Shown piece by piece: positions 8,519 through 16,288 of a stretch of 64,000 bases of DNA. Source of the DNA: Salipiger mucosus DSM 16094 (GTDB lineage: Bacteria; Pseudomonadota; Alphaproteobacteria; Rhodobacterales; Rhodobacteraceae); assembly GCF_000442255.1 (NCBI RefSeq), contig NZ_KE557283.1:42536-106535 (forward strand), read 5' to 3'. The notes under the pieces are model-generated. The model worked only from the letters and a program-made list of their open reading frames with translations, was not told the origin of the DNA and did not search any database. Each line of letters starts with the position of its first letter. Position 1 is the stretch's first letter. A program made the translations under genes and the position numbers.

Positions 8519-8587
8519 AGGTTTTCCAACGTGGGCCGCCACCGCGCAGAACACCGCCATCACGCCGCGGCCCACATCGAAAAACCT
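8519..8587. repeat. Hairpin repeat B, right of the IS91 transposase
   Basis: An imperfect inverted repeat: the left arm AGGTTTTCCAACGTGGGCC pairs with the right arm GGCCCACATCGAAAAACCT, enclosing about 30 bases. It shares its core with repeat A at 6630 and lies in the same orientation, 1.9 kb away. See repeat A. Confidence 0.6.
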
Positions 8588-8719
8588 CCGACGAACCGGT
8601 CATTCCGCCGGAGACTCGGCCAGTTCCTCGCGAAGCCACGCGAGCAGGGCATCCGTCTATGAGTGCTTCCCGCCTCGGGGACCGCGGAAGACCGAGATCT
8701 CGGCGGGGCGGAAGTCGGC

Positions 8720-8872
8720 CTACTCGCAGACCCTCACGAGCTTGCCGTCGGCGATGAGCCCCCTCACAGTGTCGCGCCACCCGAGCGCGATCCCTTGGCC
8801 CGCCACCGCCGCCTGAAGGACCAGCGGAAAGCTGTCGAAGCCGGTAATCTTCGCTTCTCTTGGCTCGAAAGC
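8720..8872 (-). pseudogene. LysR-family regulator, C-terminal fragment
   Basis: On the minus strand a 50-codon frame reads KITGFDSFPLVLQAAVAGQG and then 'IALGWRDTVRGLIADGKLV'. This is the conserved end of the substrate-binding domain of GcvA-type LysR regulators. Stop codons (TGA TAG) precede it and a TAG follows, so only a fragment remains. It lies just right of the IS91 hairpin and is probably debris from a gene destroyed by the element. Confidence 0.6.
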
Positions 8873-8998
8873 CTATCAGGGGCGTCCACTCAAGCGGGGC
8901 AGGATCATTCCAGCCACGTGCCTGGGTTGCAAGTGTTGCGGCCCACTCGTTCGCGTGTGACGCTTGGGTCAATCCGAAGCAATCGAAAGACCAATCGA

Positions 8999-9649
8999 AT
9001 GACATCCGACACCTCGAAGCGCGAGCAATCGTTCGACCTCAAGAGCGGCACGACCAATGCAGCGGCCGTTTCAGGCTACTACGACGACTGGGCCTCGACC
9101 TACGACGACACGCTGAAGTCTTGGAACTACCAGGCGCCCTCGGACGCCGCCCAACGTCTCGCCCCGTACCTGAAGGCCGGGGATGCCGTCCTCGATGTTG
9201 GCTGCGGCACAGGTCTATTCGGGCAGGCATTGGCGAACCACGGCGCGTTCCGTTTGTTCGGCCTCGATATCTCCACGGAGAGTTTGCGTCTGGCGAAGGG
9301 CCTCGATCTTTACGACCGGCTGATCGAACACGACCTCCAGAAGCTGCCGCTGCCCGTTAAGGACAACTCCCTGGCTGCTGCCGCCTCCATCGGCGTGCTC
9401 ACCTACATTGAGAACGTATCGGACATGCTCCACGACTTGTGCCGATGCGTCGGTCCCGGCGGGGTAATTGCCTTCACCCAAAGAACGGACCGCTGGGCGG
9501 ATCTCGACTTCGGCAAGACGGTCGAGCAGATCGCCCAGGACGGCCACTGGACCGTTCTCGAGATGAGCGAACCCCACGACTACCTTCCGGGGAACGAGGA
9601 CTTCGGCCCAGACATCAAGATCATCCATACCATTTGCAGGGTAATCTGA
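8999..9649 (+). CDS. Class I SAM-dependent methyltransferase
   Basis: A 216-residue cytosolic methyltransferase. The SAM-binding motif I (VLDVGCGTGLFG) is at about residues 64-75, the acidic end of strand 2 is in LFGLDIS, and motif IV/post region is in AAASIGVLTYIEN. The N-terminal 'YYDDWASTYDDTLKSWNY' is typical of the UbiE/Methyltransf_11-type group that acts on small molecules. The ATG at 8999 gives the usual N-terminus; the frame is open upstream through pseudogene sequence, and no strong ribosome binding site precedes the start. The gene stands alone between the IS91 remnant and a convergent LysR gene, so the substrate cannot be inferred. Confidence 0.85.
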   Translation: MTSDTSKREQSFDLKSGTTNAAAVSGYYDDWASTYDDTLKSWNYQAPSDAAQRLAPYLKAGDAVLDVGCGTGLFGQALANHGAFRLFGLDISTESLRLAKGLDLYDRLIEHDLQKLPLPVKDNSLAAAASIGVLTYIENVSDMLHDLCRCVGPGGVIAFTQRTDRWADLDFGKTVEQIAQDGHWTVLEMSEPHDYLPGNEDFGPDIKIIHTICRVI

Positions 9650-10000
9650 CGCGAGCGGCGCAATGCATTCCTTAGCTGAGCTGTACGGATTGGTACCCAA
9701 CTGCGACCCAGACCGAACCGCGCTCAAGCCAATGAATACAGGGAGCTACTGCATCGGGGGCGTGGTCACGGTCGACGCCGATCGTGACGCCGCTACGATC
9801 TTCAAGATCTGCAATAAGCCAACGAGTTAGCCTCCGCTCGGACAGGGTCGCGATTGGGTACCGATCCACACTTATACAGAGCCTGTAACAATCTCGAGTA
9901 TACGCAAGGAAGAAATCCTAGCTTCTCACTCTGTACACGTGCTTGCCTGCTGAGCTCCACGTCGCGCTCGACACCGGCGGGGTCGTCCTTGAAGAGGAAG
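9650..10000. other. Gene-free stretch between convergent methyltransferase and LysR gene
   Basis: About 350 bases without a supported gene. A minus-strand frame near 9870-10010 reads like real protein for about 35 codons ('LWRDFLFKDDPAGVERD...') but overlaps the LysR end, lacks a start signal and is not recognised. No strong terminator hairpin is visible. Confidence 0.35.
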
Positions 10001-10921
10001 TCACGCCACAGCTTTGCCGTTTCGATCGAAGTCTTCGCCAGCTTGGATGACCCAGTCGAGGAAGCCGCGGACGAATGAATTCTGCGACCGGTTCTGGATT
10101 GCCGTCGCCCAGTAGGCTGTCCCGAAATCATGGTCGCCGTTCGGAAGGGGCGCGAGCCGGCCTTCGGCCAGCATAGCTTCGTTGATTGATCGCCAGCCAA
10201 GCATGATGCCATAGCCATCAAGTGCCGCTTGCGTCGCCTGGACGTAGTTGTCGAAAGTTTGCCGCTGCCTGTTCGGATCGCCAAGGCCTTTTGCCTCGAA
10301 ATAATCCCGCCATTCCGGCCAATGGCTGGCTTTCGGCGTCGTCACATGGATCAACGGAAACGACTGAAGCTCCCGAAGCTCTCCTTCGAGGGTTGTGATC
10401 CGATCCGACCGGCCGACGGGAAACGCGCGCTCGTCGAAGAGCTTCACGGTCTCGCCGTCGTCCCAGCGCCCTGGTCCATAGCGAAGGGCAATGTCGATCC
10501 CGGCGGAAAAAGCAGGCATATCCGATGGCGGCGTCTGGACGCTGACCATCGCATCCGGGAAGCGCGCGTAGAATCCGGAAAGCCGCGGCATCAGCCAGTA
10601 GGTTGCCATCCCGATGGTGCAGGAAATCGTGACTTGGCGCTCGGCCGCACTGGCACTGGCGCGGATATCCTCGATGGCGGAAGCTATCTGGCCCAGTCCC
10701 GCTCGCGTCGCGCGTGCCAACCGATCCCCCGCCTCCGTCGGCCGGGCAGGCTTGGCGCTGCGGTCGAACAGGGGTACGCCGAGCTCCGCCTCGAGCGTCT
10801 TCAGCGCCTGCGTCACGGCAGGCCGTGTGACGTTCAGTTCGGCGGCGGCAAGCTGCATGGAGCCCAACCGATGCACGGTGTCGAACGTGGTCAGAAGGCG
10901 AAGCTGCGGCAGGCGCTCCAT
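10001..10921 (-). CDS. LysR-family (GcvA-like) regulator of the dioxygenase-aldolase operon
   Basis: A 306-residue LysR regulator. The N-terminal helix-turn-helix reads LRLLTTFDTVHRLGSMQLAA ... VTRPAVTQALKTLEAELG, and the substrate-binding domain includes the GcvA-like 'GIDIALRYGPGRW' and 'DNYVQATQAALDGYGIMLGW'. The length is normal. It is transcribed away from the dioxygenase-aldolase operon at 11026, with a 21-base dyad at 10926-10946 only a few bases upstream of its start, consistent with autoregulation and control of the operon. The inducer is unknown but may be the operon's substrate, perhaps a quaternary amine (inference). Confidence 0.88.
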   Translation of the reverse strand: MERLPQLRLLTTFDTVHRLGSMQLAAAELNVTRPAVTQALKTLEAELGVPLFDRSAKPARPTEAGDRLARATRAGLGQIASAIEDIRASASAAERQVTISCTIGMATYWLMPRLSGFYARFPDAMVSVQTPPSDMPAFSAGIDIALRYGPGRWDDGETVKLFDERAFPVGRSDRITTLEGELRELQSFPLIHVTTPKASHWPEWRDYFEAKGLGDPNRQRQTFDNYVQATQAALDGYGIMLGWRSINEAMLAEGRLAPLPNGDHDFGTAYWATAIQNRSQNSFVRGFLDWVIQAGEDFDRNGKAVA

Positions 10922-10925
10922 GTAA

Positions 10926-10946
10926 ACTCCTAGCTTAACTTGGAGT
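10926..10946. promoter_or_regulatory. Candidate LysR operator
   Basis: A 21-base dyad with arms ACTCC and GGAGT, in which eight of ten positions pair around the centre at 10936. It lies directly in front of the LysR start codon and about 80 bases upstream of the divergent dioxygenase. Position and size fit a LysR box. Confidence 0.45.
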
Positions 10947-11025
10947 CAGAGATATCCGCCTTTTTCCCGAGGTCCATGAGGTTGATGGTCGAGCCAGATT
11001 CAACGACCTGCCACCGGAGCCTCCG

Positions 11026-12165
11026 ATGAACGTTATGACCCAAACCACAGAAGCGGCAATTTCCTTGGGGGAGAAGGGCTTAACACTGCCCGTTTCGAAC
11101 CGGAGCGCCTATTTCAATTATTACTGGCTGCGGGACAACGATCCCACGAGCTTCAATGCCGACACGCGCGAGCGCAGCTTCGACATCTTCCACCTGGCAG
11201 AGGCCCCGGTGGCGAAGAGCGCCAGCGTCGAGGGTGATGCGCTCGTCATCGACTGGGCCAACGAGGATCATATCACGCGGATGCCGCTGGCCTGGCTTGA
11301 CGCCTATGCCGACGGGACGCGTCGCCCCGATCCTGCCGACCTGCCGCGCCGCCCGTGGTACGGCGACCACTATCCCAATGTCGCCCGCTTCACCCATACC
11401 GAGGTAATGTCGGACCCCACCAAACGGCGCGCATGGCTCGAGGCAATGATCGTGGAAGGCCTCGCCGTCATCAAAGACATGCCCGATAGCGACGAGGGTC
11501 TGACCGAACTGGCCCGCGTGATGGGACAGGTGCGGCCCACCTTCTTCGGCGATTATTTCGACGTGAAGACCCATATCAACCCGACGAACACCGCCTACAC
11601 GGCCTCGGCGCTGGAGTTACACACAGACACTCCCGCCGAGGAACATGCCCCCGGCATTCAGCTCCTGCACATGCGCGCTAATACCGTGGAAGGTGGCCGT
11701 AACCTCTTCGGCGACGGCGTGGCGGCGGCCAATGATTATCGCGAGATCGATCCCGAGGGCTTCCGCCTTCTGGCCGAGACCGACGTGCCGTTCTTCTGCG
11801 AGCATGACGATTACGACATGCGCTCGTGGCAGCGGATCATCGAGCTCGATCAGCACGGCGAAGTATCGGGCCTGACCTTCAGCCAGCACATGCTGGACCT
11901 GATGGATCTGCCGCAGGAGTTCCTCGATGACTGGTACCCGGCCTTCTGCCGCTTCGGCAAGCTGCTGCAGGACGACAAGTACATCATGCGCTTCACCCTG
12001 CAGGCCGGCGAGTGCATCGTGTTCGACAACCACCGCATCGTACACGGCCGGGCGGGCTATACCGCCTCGAGCGGCGACCGCTACATCCGGGGCTGCTACA
12101 CCGACCGCGCCGAAATGCGCTCAACCTACCGCGCCCTCGTGAGCGAAGGGCGGTTCAAGCGATGA
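11026..12165 (+). CDS. 2-oxoglutarate/Fe(II) dioxygenase, gamma-butyrobetaine hydroxylase-like (TauD/TfdA fold)
   Basis: A 379-residue protein with the two-domain layout of the gamma-butyrobetaine/trimethyllysine hydroxylase group: an N-terminal ~100-residue domain (FNYYWLRDND ... RSFDIF), then a TauD-type double-stranded beta helix. The iron ligands are visible as HTD in ALELHTDTP (residues ~198-200) and the distal His in DNHRIVHGRAGY, followed by the Arg (RYIRGCY) that binds 2-oxoglutarate. It would hydroxylate a carnitine-pathway compound or a related amine. It overlaps the next gene, a class II aldolase, by ATGA, so the hydroxylated product may be cleaved or otherwise processed by that enzyme. 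LysR control from 10001 is likely. The exact substrate is not determined. Confidence 0.85.
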   Translation: MNVMTQTTEAAISLGEKGLTLPVSNRSAYFNYYWLRDNDPTSFNADTRERSFDIFHLAEAPVAKSASVEGDALVIDWANEDHITRMPLAWLDAYADGTRRPDPADLPRRPWYGDHYPNVARFTHTEVMSDPTKRRAWLEAMIVEGLAVIKDMPDSDEGLTELARVMGQVRPTFFGDYFDVKTHINPTNTAYTASALELHTDTPAEEHAPGIQLLHMRANTVEGGRNLFGDGVAAANDYREIDPEGFRLLAETDVPFFCEHDDYDMRSWQRIIELDQHGEVSGLTFSQHMLDLMDLPQEFLDDWYPAFCRFGKLLQDDKYIMRFTLQAGECIVFDNHRIVHGRAGYTASSGDRYIRGCYTDRAEMRSTYRALVSEGRFKR

Positions 12166-12917
12166 ACATGGCCAGTCCCCTCGAGCCCGTCACCGATCCT
12201 GCCGCCCTGCGGCAGGATCTCGCCGCGGCGTTCCGGCTGTGCCACCGTTTCGGTTGGTCGGAATCCGTGGGCAATCATTTCAGCGCGGCCATCTCCAACG
12301 ATGGCCGCCGCTTCCTGCTGAACCGCCGTTGGCAGCACTTCGCGACGATCAAGCCAGGAGACCTGCTCGAATTGGACGTCGACGCGCCGCCGGACATGGA
12401 CGGACCCGACGCGCCGGATCGGTCTGCCTGGGCCGTCCATGGCACGCTGCACCGCGAGGCGCCGCAGGCGCGTGTGGTGCTGCACTGTCATTCGCCCTAC
12501 GCCACGGCGCTTGCGTGCCTCAAGGATCCGACCCTTCTTCCTATCGACAACAATACTGCGCGGTTCTTTGGGCGTGTGGGCTACGATCTGGAGTTTGGAG
12601 GCATCTCCGACAGCGATGCGGAAGGCGCGCATCTGGTCAAGGCACTCGGTGACAAATCCGTTCTGGTCATGGGCAATCACGGCGTCACCATCACTGGCGA
12701 AAGCGTGGCGGATGCGTTCGAGGACCTCTACTTCTTCGAGAAGGCCGCACAGACCTTGGTCCTGGCCCGCTCGACTGGACAGCCGCTTTCGATCCTGGAC
12801 GATACCATCGCCATGAACACTGCCGAAGGGTGGCGCGCCTACCGGGGCATGGGCGTGCGCCATTTCGAATACCTCAAATCGACACTCGACCGGGAGGAGC
12901 CCGACTGGCGCGGATAG
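12162..12917 (+). CDS. Class II aldolase/adducin family protein
   Basis: A 251-residue zinc-dependent class II aldolase-like enzyme. Expected features appear in order: 'GNHFSAAI' near residue 43, the metal-binding His pair in VVLHCHSPYATALA, and the third His in MGNHGVTITGESVADAF. The fold is that of fuculose-phosphate aldolase and of several decarboxylases and epimerases. The ATG overlaps the dioxygenase stop by four bases, so the genes are translationally coupled. Its product may complete a hydroxylation-retroaldol route for a quaternary amine or other acid. Class II aldolases usually act on hydroxylated, often phosphorylated, acids or sugars, so the chemistry here is open. The last gene of the operon; a MarR gene converges on it. 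Confidence 0.86.
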   Translation: MNMASPLEPVTDPAALRQDLAAAFRLCHRFGWSESVGNHFSAAISNDGRRFLLNRRWQHFATIKPGDLLELDVDAPPDMDGPDAPDRSAWAVHGTLHREAPQARVVLHCHSPYATALACLKDPTLLPIDNNTARFFGRVGYDLEFGGISDSDAEGAHLVKALGDKSVLVMGNHGVTITGESVADAFEDLYFFEKAAQTLVLARSTGQPLSILDDTIAMNTAEGWRAYRGMGVRHFEYLKSTLDREEPDWRG

Positions 12918-12942
12918 CATCGTGCCGCGCACGCGAGGCGGA

Positions 12943-13479
12943 TCAGTCCGTCTCGTCCAGTCCGGCGACCTCGGCACTGAGCGCCAACGACACCAGCACG
13001 TCGCATGGGCTGGCCCCTTCACCCAGGGCGTCGCCCATGGCGGTCATCATGGGACGCTCGACGCGCTGCACGGCCGCCATCGCGCGCTCGACCAGGTCGG
13101 TGCCCAATGCGGTCAAGGCGACCGGCCTTGAGCGCCGGTCGCCGGTGCTGGACGGACGCGCAATCAGGTCGCGCTCCTCGAGCTTGCCAAGCACCTTCGT
13201 CAACCCGCCCGAGGAGATCAGCATCGCGTCATAAAGCGCAGAGGGCGTCAGACGGTGCGGCGGGGGCTGAGAGCGCAGCGCACACAGCAGCTCGAACTCC
13301 GTCAGGCTCAGATCGAATGGCCCCAGCCCCACCTGCGCCGCACGCTCGAGCAACCGTGAAAGCCGTTGGACCGCTATGTTCACGCCCGCATGCTCCGCAG
13401 CCATGCCAGGCCAGTTCTCTCGCTGGAGCGCCAGCATCTCCGATATCTTGTCCAAGGCATCCGTTTTCATGTCCGTCAT
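12943..13479 (-). CDS. MarR-family transcriptional regulator
   Basis: A 178-residue MarR regulator from ATG 13479 (an in-frame ATG three codons later is equally possible). The winged helix region reads 'DLSLTEFELLCALRSQP', then SALYDAMLISSGGLTKVLGK as the recognition helix and the wing 'RPSSTGDRRSRPVALT'. MarR proteins bind palindromes as dimers and are usually released by small ligands, often phenolics or oxidants. The gene is divergent from the cytochrome b561-DUF3500-EF-hand operon, with two perfect palindromes in between (13494-13515, 13527-13544), so it is the probable repressor of both transcripts. Confidence 0.88.
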   Translation of the reverse strand: MTDMKTDALDKISEMLALQRENWPGMAAEHAGVNIAVQRLSRLLERAAQVGLGPFDLSLTEFELLCALRSQPPPHRLTPSALYDAMLISSGGLTKVLGKLEERDLIARPSSTGDRRSRPVALTALGTDLVERAMAAVQRVERPMMTAMGDALGEGASPCDVLVSLALSAEVAGLDETD

Positions 13480-13493
13480 GGTAGCAAGCAAAG

Positions 13494-13515
13494 TTTATCT
13501 TGCAAGGAAGATAAA
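13494..13515. promoter_or_regulatory. Candidate MarR operator 1
   Basis: A perfect inverted repeat TTTATCTT-gcaagg-AAGATAAA with 8-bp arms and a 6-bp spacer, between the divergent MarR and cytochrome b561 genes. It shares the ATCTTnC...AAGATAAA core with operator 2, whose centre is 31 bp away, about three helical turns, so two dimers could bind the same DNA face. Confidence 0.7.
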
Positions 13516-13526
13516 TAGCACCCATA

Positions 13527-13544
13527 TATCTTTCCAGAAAGATA
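13527..13544. promoter_or_regulatory. Candidate MarR operator 2
   Basis: A perfect inverted repeat TATCTTTC-ca-GAAAGATA with 8-bp arms and a 2-bp spacer, 25 bases upstream of the cytochrome b561 start. It resembles operator 1 and probably overlaps the operon promoter. Confidence 0.7.
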
Positions 13545-13568
13545 AAATGCCGCCAAGGATGCACGCCA

Positions 13569-14162
13569 ATGACCTTCTCTTCCTCTTCGCCCCGCCAAGG
13601 CTCCTCTCCGTCCCGCCGAAGCGCGCCCAGTTCCTACGGTTGCGTCTCCCGTTTCAACCATTGGCTCACTGCCACCCTGTTCATCGGCGCACTCGGCCTA
13701 GGCCTCGTGATGGCTTATGGCGGATTGCCGCGCGAAAGCGTCGGCGCGCTGATGGGCTGGCACAAGGCACTGGGCGTCGCGACCATCGCCTACGGCCTCT
13801 GGCGTGTCGGCTGGCGCATTGCGAAAGGCTTCCCGCCGCCCGCCTCCAAAACACCCGCCTGGCAAATCGCGGCGTCGAAAGCGGTCCATGTTGGGCTGCT
13901 CGCCGCGATCCTCGCGATGCCGCTTTCGGGGATCCTGATGACCGTATCCTCGGGCCGCGCGCTGAGCATCTGGGGCGTGACCCTGCTGCCATCCCTAGGC
14001 GAGATCGGCTGGCTCGAGACCGCCGCCGAAGCGGTTCACGCGCAACTTCCCTTCGCGGTTTTTGCTATGCTGGCACTCCATATCGGAGCGGCGCTGAAGC
14101 ACCATTTCATCGATCACGATGCCACGCTGGCCCGCATGACATCAGGCCGCATCCGCGCCTGA
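13569..14162 (+). CDS. Cytochrome b561-family membrane protein
   Basis: A 197-residue integral membrane protein with four predicted transmembrane helices after a Ser/Arg-rich cytosolic tail of about 22 residues. Heme-ligand histidines are in place: RFNHWLTA in helix 1, MGWHKALG at the start of helix 2, KAVHVGLL in helix 3 and LALHIGAALKHH in helix 4, giving the two-heme bacterial b561 (CybB/YceJ) arrangement. Such proteins move electrons from quinol or superoxide across or within the membrane. It is the first gene of an operon with two secreted proteins (DUF3500 and an EF-hand-like protein), which suggests it feeds or drains electrons on the periplasmic side for them. Likely MarR-controlled. 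Confidence 0.85.
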   Translation: MTFSSSSPRQGSSPSRRSAPSSYGCVSRFNHWLTATLFIGALGLGLVMAYGGLPRESVGALMGWHKALGVATIAYGLWRVGWRIAKGFPPPASKTPAWQIAASKAVHVGLLAAILAMPLSGILMTVSSGRALSIWGVTLLPSLGEIGWLETAAEAVHAQLPFAVFAMLALHIGAALKHHFIDHDATLARMTSGRIRA

Positions 14163-14228
14163 TGCCTTGTTCTCATTGCGGACGGCACTCCGCCGCTCTG
14201 CTTCCATACCGACATCCGGAAACCAGAA

Positions 14229-15329
14229 ATGACCTGTAAACTGCATCTAACCGCTTCCGCCTTGGCCGGCGCACTGGCCATCTCGGCCGTGACCGCCAGC
14301 GCCCAGCCTATTGAACCACCCGCCGGCGAAACGGTCGCGCTGCCCCTCGCCGACGTGGCGGAGCTGGCACCTGCAAACGCCACCGCCGAGGCCATCGTGA
14401 CGGCCGCGCAGGATTTTCTGGACACGCTCGAAGCGGACCAGCGAGAGTCGGTGATATTCGCCTTCGACGACAACACCCAGCGCGCGCGCTGGTCGAACCT
14501 GCCAGACAGCCTTTCCCCGCGTGCGGGGTTGAGCCGAGAGGATATGAGCGAAGATCAACGCGCCGCTCTCGACTCTTTGTTGGCTCAGGTGCTGAGCGCC
14601 GACGGCGTCCGCAACGAGACATTGCAGCGCCACGCTGACGGCCAGCTGACCGACGGCGGCCCCATCGGCAACGGCGACACGCTCGAGTTTGGGGAAGACC
14701 TCTATTACGTATCGATCCTCGGGCAGCCCGAGACCGACGCGCCGTGGATGCTGCAATATGGCGGCCACCACCTCGCCATCAACGCGACCTTCGCAGGCGG
14801 CCAAGCTTCGTTTTCGCCCATGCTGACAGGCGGGCAGCCGTTGACCGTCGATTACGATGGCGAAACCGTCTACATCACTCGGGAGGAGGTCCAGGCGTCC
14901 CGGGATTTCCTCGCCACGCTCGATGAGGACCAGCGCGACTCCGCCATTGTGAGCGATCAGCCGGCCCAGCTCCTACTCGGTCCCGGAGCGCACGGGACCA
15001 CCATCGCAGCTGAAGGCATCTCGGGCGCGGACCTCTCCGATGCCCAGCAGGAGGCGCTTTTGGCCGTCATCGAGGCGCGGATCGGCCAGTTCAACGACCG
15101 CGACGCCGGTGCCGTGATGGACAAAGTCCGCGAGACCTTGGACCAGACGACATTCGGGTGGTGGGGGCCTCAAGAGCCCTTCGGGGCCGCCTACCTTCGC
15201 GTGGTCGGCCCGACGATCATGCTTGAATACTCCCCGCAGAGCATGGGGAGCGATGGGACCGAGCACACGCACAACATGTACCGGGACCCGACGAACGATT
15301 ACGGAAGCGCCTGGGTCGGAGCAGAATGA
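14229..15329 (+). CDS. DUF3500 family secreted protein
   Basis: A 366-residue protein with a clear signal peptide (lysine-containing start, hydrophobic core LAGALAISAVTA, then AQ), so periplasmic or exported. The mature part has the DUF3500 pattern: 'FLDTLEADQRESVIFAFDD', 'RARWSNLPD' and 'RAGLSREDMSEDQRAAL'. Two FL(D/A)TL(E/D)xDQR(E/D)S segments recur (around residues 58 and 218), suggesting an internal repeat. The end 'GTEHTHNMYRDPTNDYG' is strongly conserved in the family and His-rich, a possible metal site. Function unknown. It follows the cytochrome gene by 66 bases and overlaps the next gene by ATGA. Confidence 0.85.
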   Translation: MTCKLHLTASALAGALAISAVTASAQPIEPPAGETVALPLADVAELAPANATAEAIVTAAQDFLDTLEADQRESVIFAFDDNTQRARWSNLPDSLSPRAGLSREDMSEDQRAALDSLLAQVLSADGVRNETLQRHADGQLTDGGPIGNGDTLEFGEDLYYVSILGQPETDAPWMLQYGGHHLAINATFAGGQASFSPMLTGGQPLTVDYDGETVYITREEVQASRDFLATLDEDQRDSAIVSDQPAQLLLGPGAHGTTIAAEGISGADLSDAQQEALLAVIEARIGQFNDRDAGAVMDKVRETLDQTTFGWWGPQEPFGAAYLRVVGPTIMLEYSPQSMGSDGTEHTHNMYRDPTNDYGSAWVGAE

Positions 15330-15859
15330 TGAAATACTACCTTTTCGCCGCGGCGCTCTTTCCGGCGCTCGCCGACGCCCACCCTCACGGAACGGTGGAG
15401 CAGCAGCTGCATCTTTCCCTGGGCCGCGACATGGCGGAACTGACTTGGATCATTGTGCCGCCTGCCGAGCAGGCCGGTCATCTTCTCGCCCATCTCGACC
15501 TTGATGGCGACAGCGCACTGGACGAAGCGGAACGTGCCGCATTCGCGCAGGCTCTTGTCGACGCGACCTTGCTGTCGGTGAACGGTGAGGAGGTCGCCCT
15601 GGCAGAGAGCGAGGCGATAGTGCCGGACGCGACCGCCATCAGCCAGGACGCGGGCAGGCTTGAAATGACTGCACGGTCGAACCTGGTGCTGCCAACGGAG
15701 TCGTTCGCCACGCTGTCGGTCGAGGTCAGCTATTCCGAGTTCTCGGAAGACTGGTTCATCCAGCCCTTTTATTTCGAGAACCTCGCGGACGGCGCATCGC
15801 CCCGGATCGAGCGAGCGCCCAACGCGCTGACGGTCTCGATCCCGGCAGTGGCACGGTGA
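15326..15859 (+). CDS. Small exported EF-hand-like protein
   Basis: A 177-residue protein with a short signal peptide ending in ADA, followed directly by HPHGTVEQQ. Residues ~56-67 match a calcium-binding EF-hand loop (DLDGDSALDEAE: Asp at 1, 3 and 5, Glu at 12). The rest is predicted beta-rich with no domain that I recognise. The start codon overlaps the DUF3500 stop, so the two secreted proteins are made together, and a complex or shared ligand is plausible. The N-terminal HPHG could bind copper or nickel in the mature protein, as it becomes the free amino terminus after cleavage (inference). Last gene of the operon. Confidence 0.7.
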   Translation: MMKYYLFAAALFPALADAHPHGTVEQQLHLSLGRDMAELTWIIVPPAEQAGHLLAHLDLDGDSALDEAERAAFAQALVDATLLSVNGEEVALAESEAIVPDATAISQDAGRLEMTARSNLVLPTESFATLSVEVSYSEFSEDWFIQPFYFENLADGASPRIERAPNALTVSIPAVAR

Positions 15860-15908
15860 CCAGTCGACGATACCTACGGCACAACCGCGCGGCAGGGTGC
15901 ATCCTTGC

Positions 15909-16142
15909 TTATCGAAGGGCCCGATAGACGGCGTCGACACAGGTCAGAACGTCGCTTTGATCATTGTAGAAGTGTGGGGAAAGCCGCAAGTTCTCTCCCC
16001 GGACGGAGGCCGCGACCCCATGCGCCTTGAGCGTCTTGAGCACATGGTGGACTGACCGGCCCCCGAGGGGAACCGAGACGATCGGGCTGAGATTTTCCCG
16101 GGGGATGTTCGCGGTCGCGGTCTTGCGGTCGCGAAGGCCAAA
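15909..16142 (-). pseudogene. Class V aminotransferase, 3' fragment cut by IS21
   Basis: The last ~75 codons of a class V (cysteine desulfurase-like/epimerase-like) aminotransferase on the minus strand. The frame reads 'ENLSPIVSVPL', 'VLKTLKAHGVAASVRG' and 'ENLRLSPHFYNDQSDV' before the stop at 15909. This is the conserved C-terminal small domain, with the Arg of LRLSPHFYN contacting the substrate carboxylate. The homology begins exactly at the IS21 end at 16143; the large PLP-binding domain is absent on the other side of the element, so more than a simple insertion occurred. Not functional. Confidence 0.75.
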
Positions 16143-16288
16143 TGTCAACGGCGGAGCAAAAACCGGCCACGTGGCGGCGCAATACCAGGCCAGTGGCGGG
16201 GCGCGAGGCGCCATGGCGCGCGCGCTCCCCAGATAGCTGGCGCGTGCCATGGCGCATTGGCCCGCAGGGCCAATCCCGTTGTGGATGA

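Larger units (their letters stand above)
6630..8587 (+). mobile_element. IS91-family element (approximate limits)
   Basis: A rolling-circle type element consisting of a truncated tyrosine-recombinase reading frame and an IS91 HUH transposase. IS91 elements lack classical inverted repeats, so exact ends are not visible. I use the two related hairpins at 6630-6710 and 8519-8587 as provisional limits. The truncated integrase and the frameshifted transposase tail suggest an old, possibly immobile copy. Just beyond the right end lies a stump of a LysR gene, implying that insertion or a linked deletion damaged a host gene. Confidence 0.55.

Noticed and set aside
9802..10284. 160-codon minus-strand frame overlapping the LysR end
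   Set aside because: A coherent-looking stretch near 9900-10010, but no start, no homology that I know and overlap with the LysR gene.
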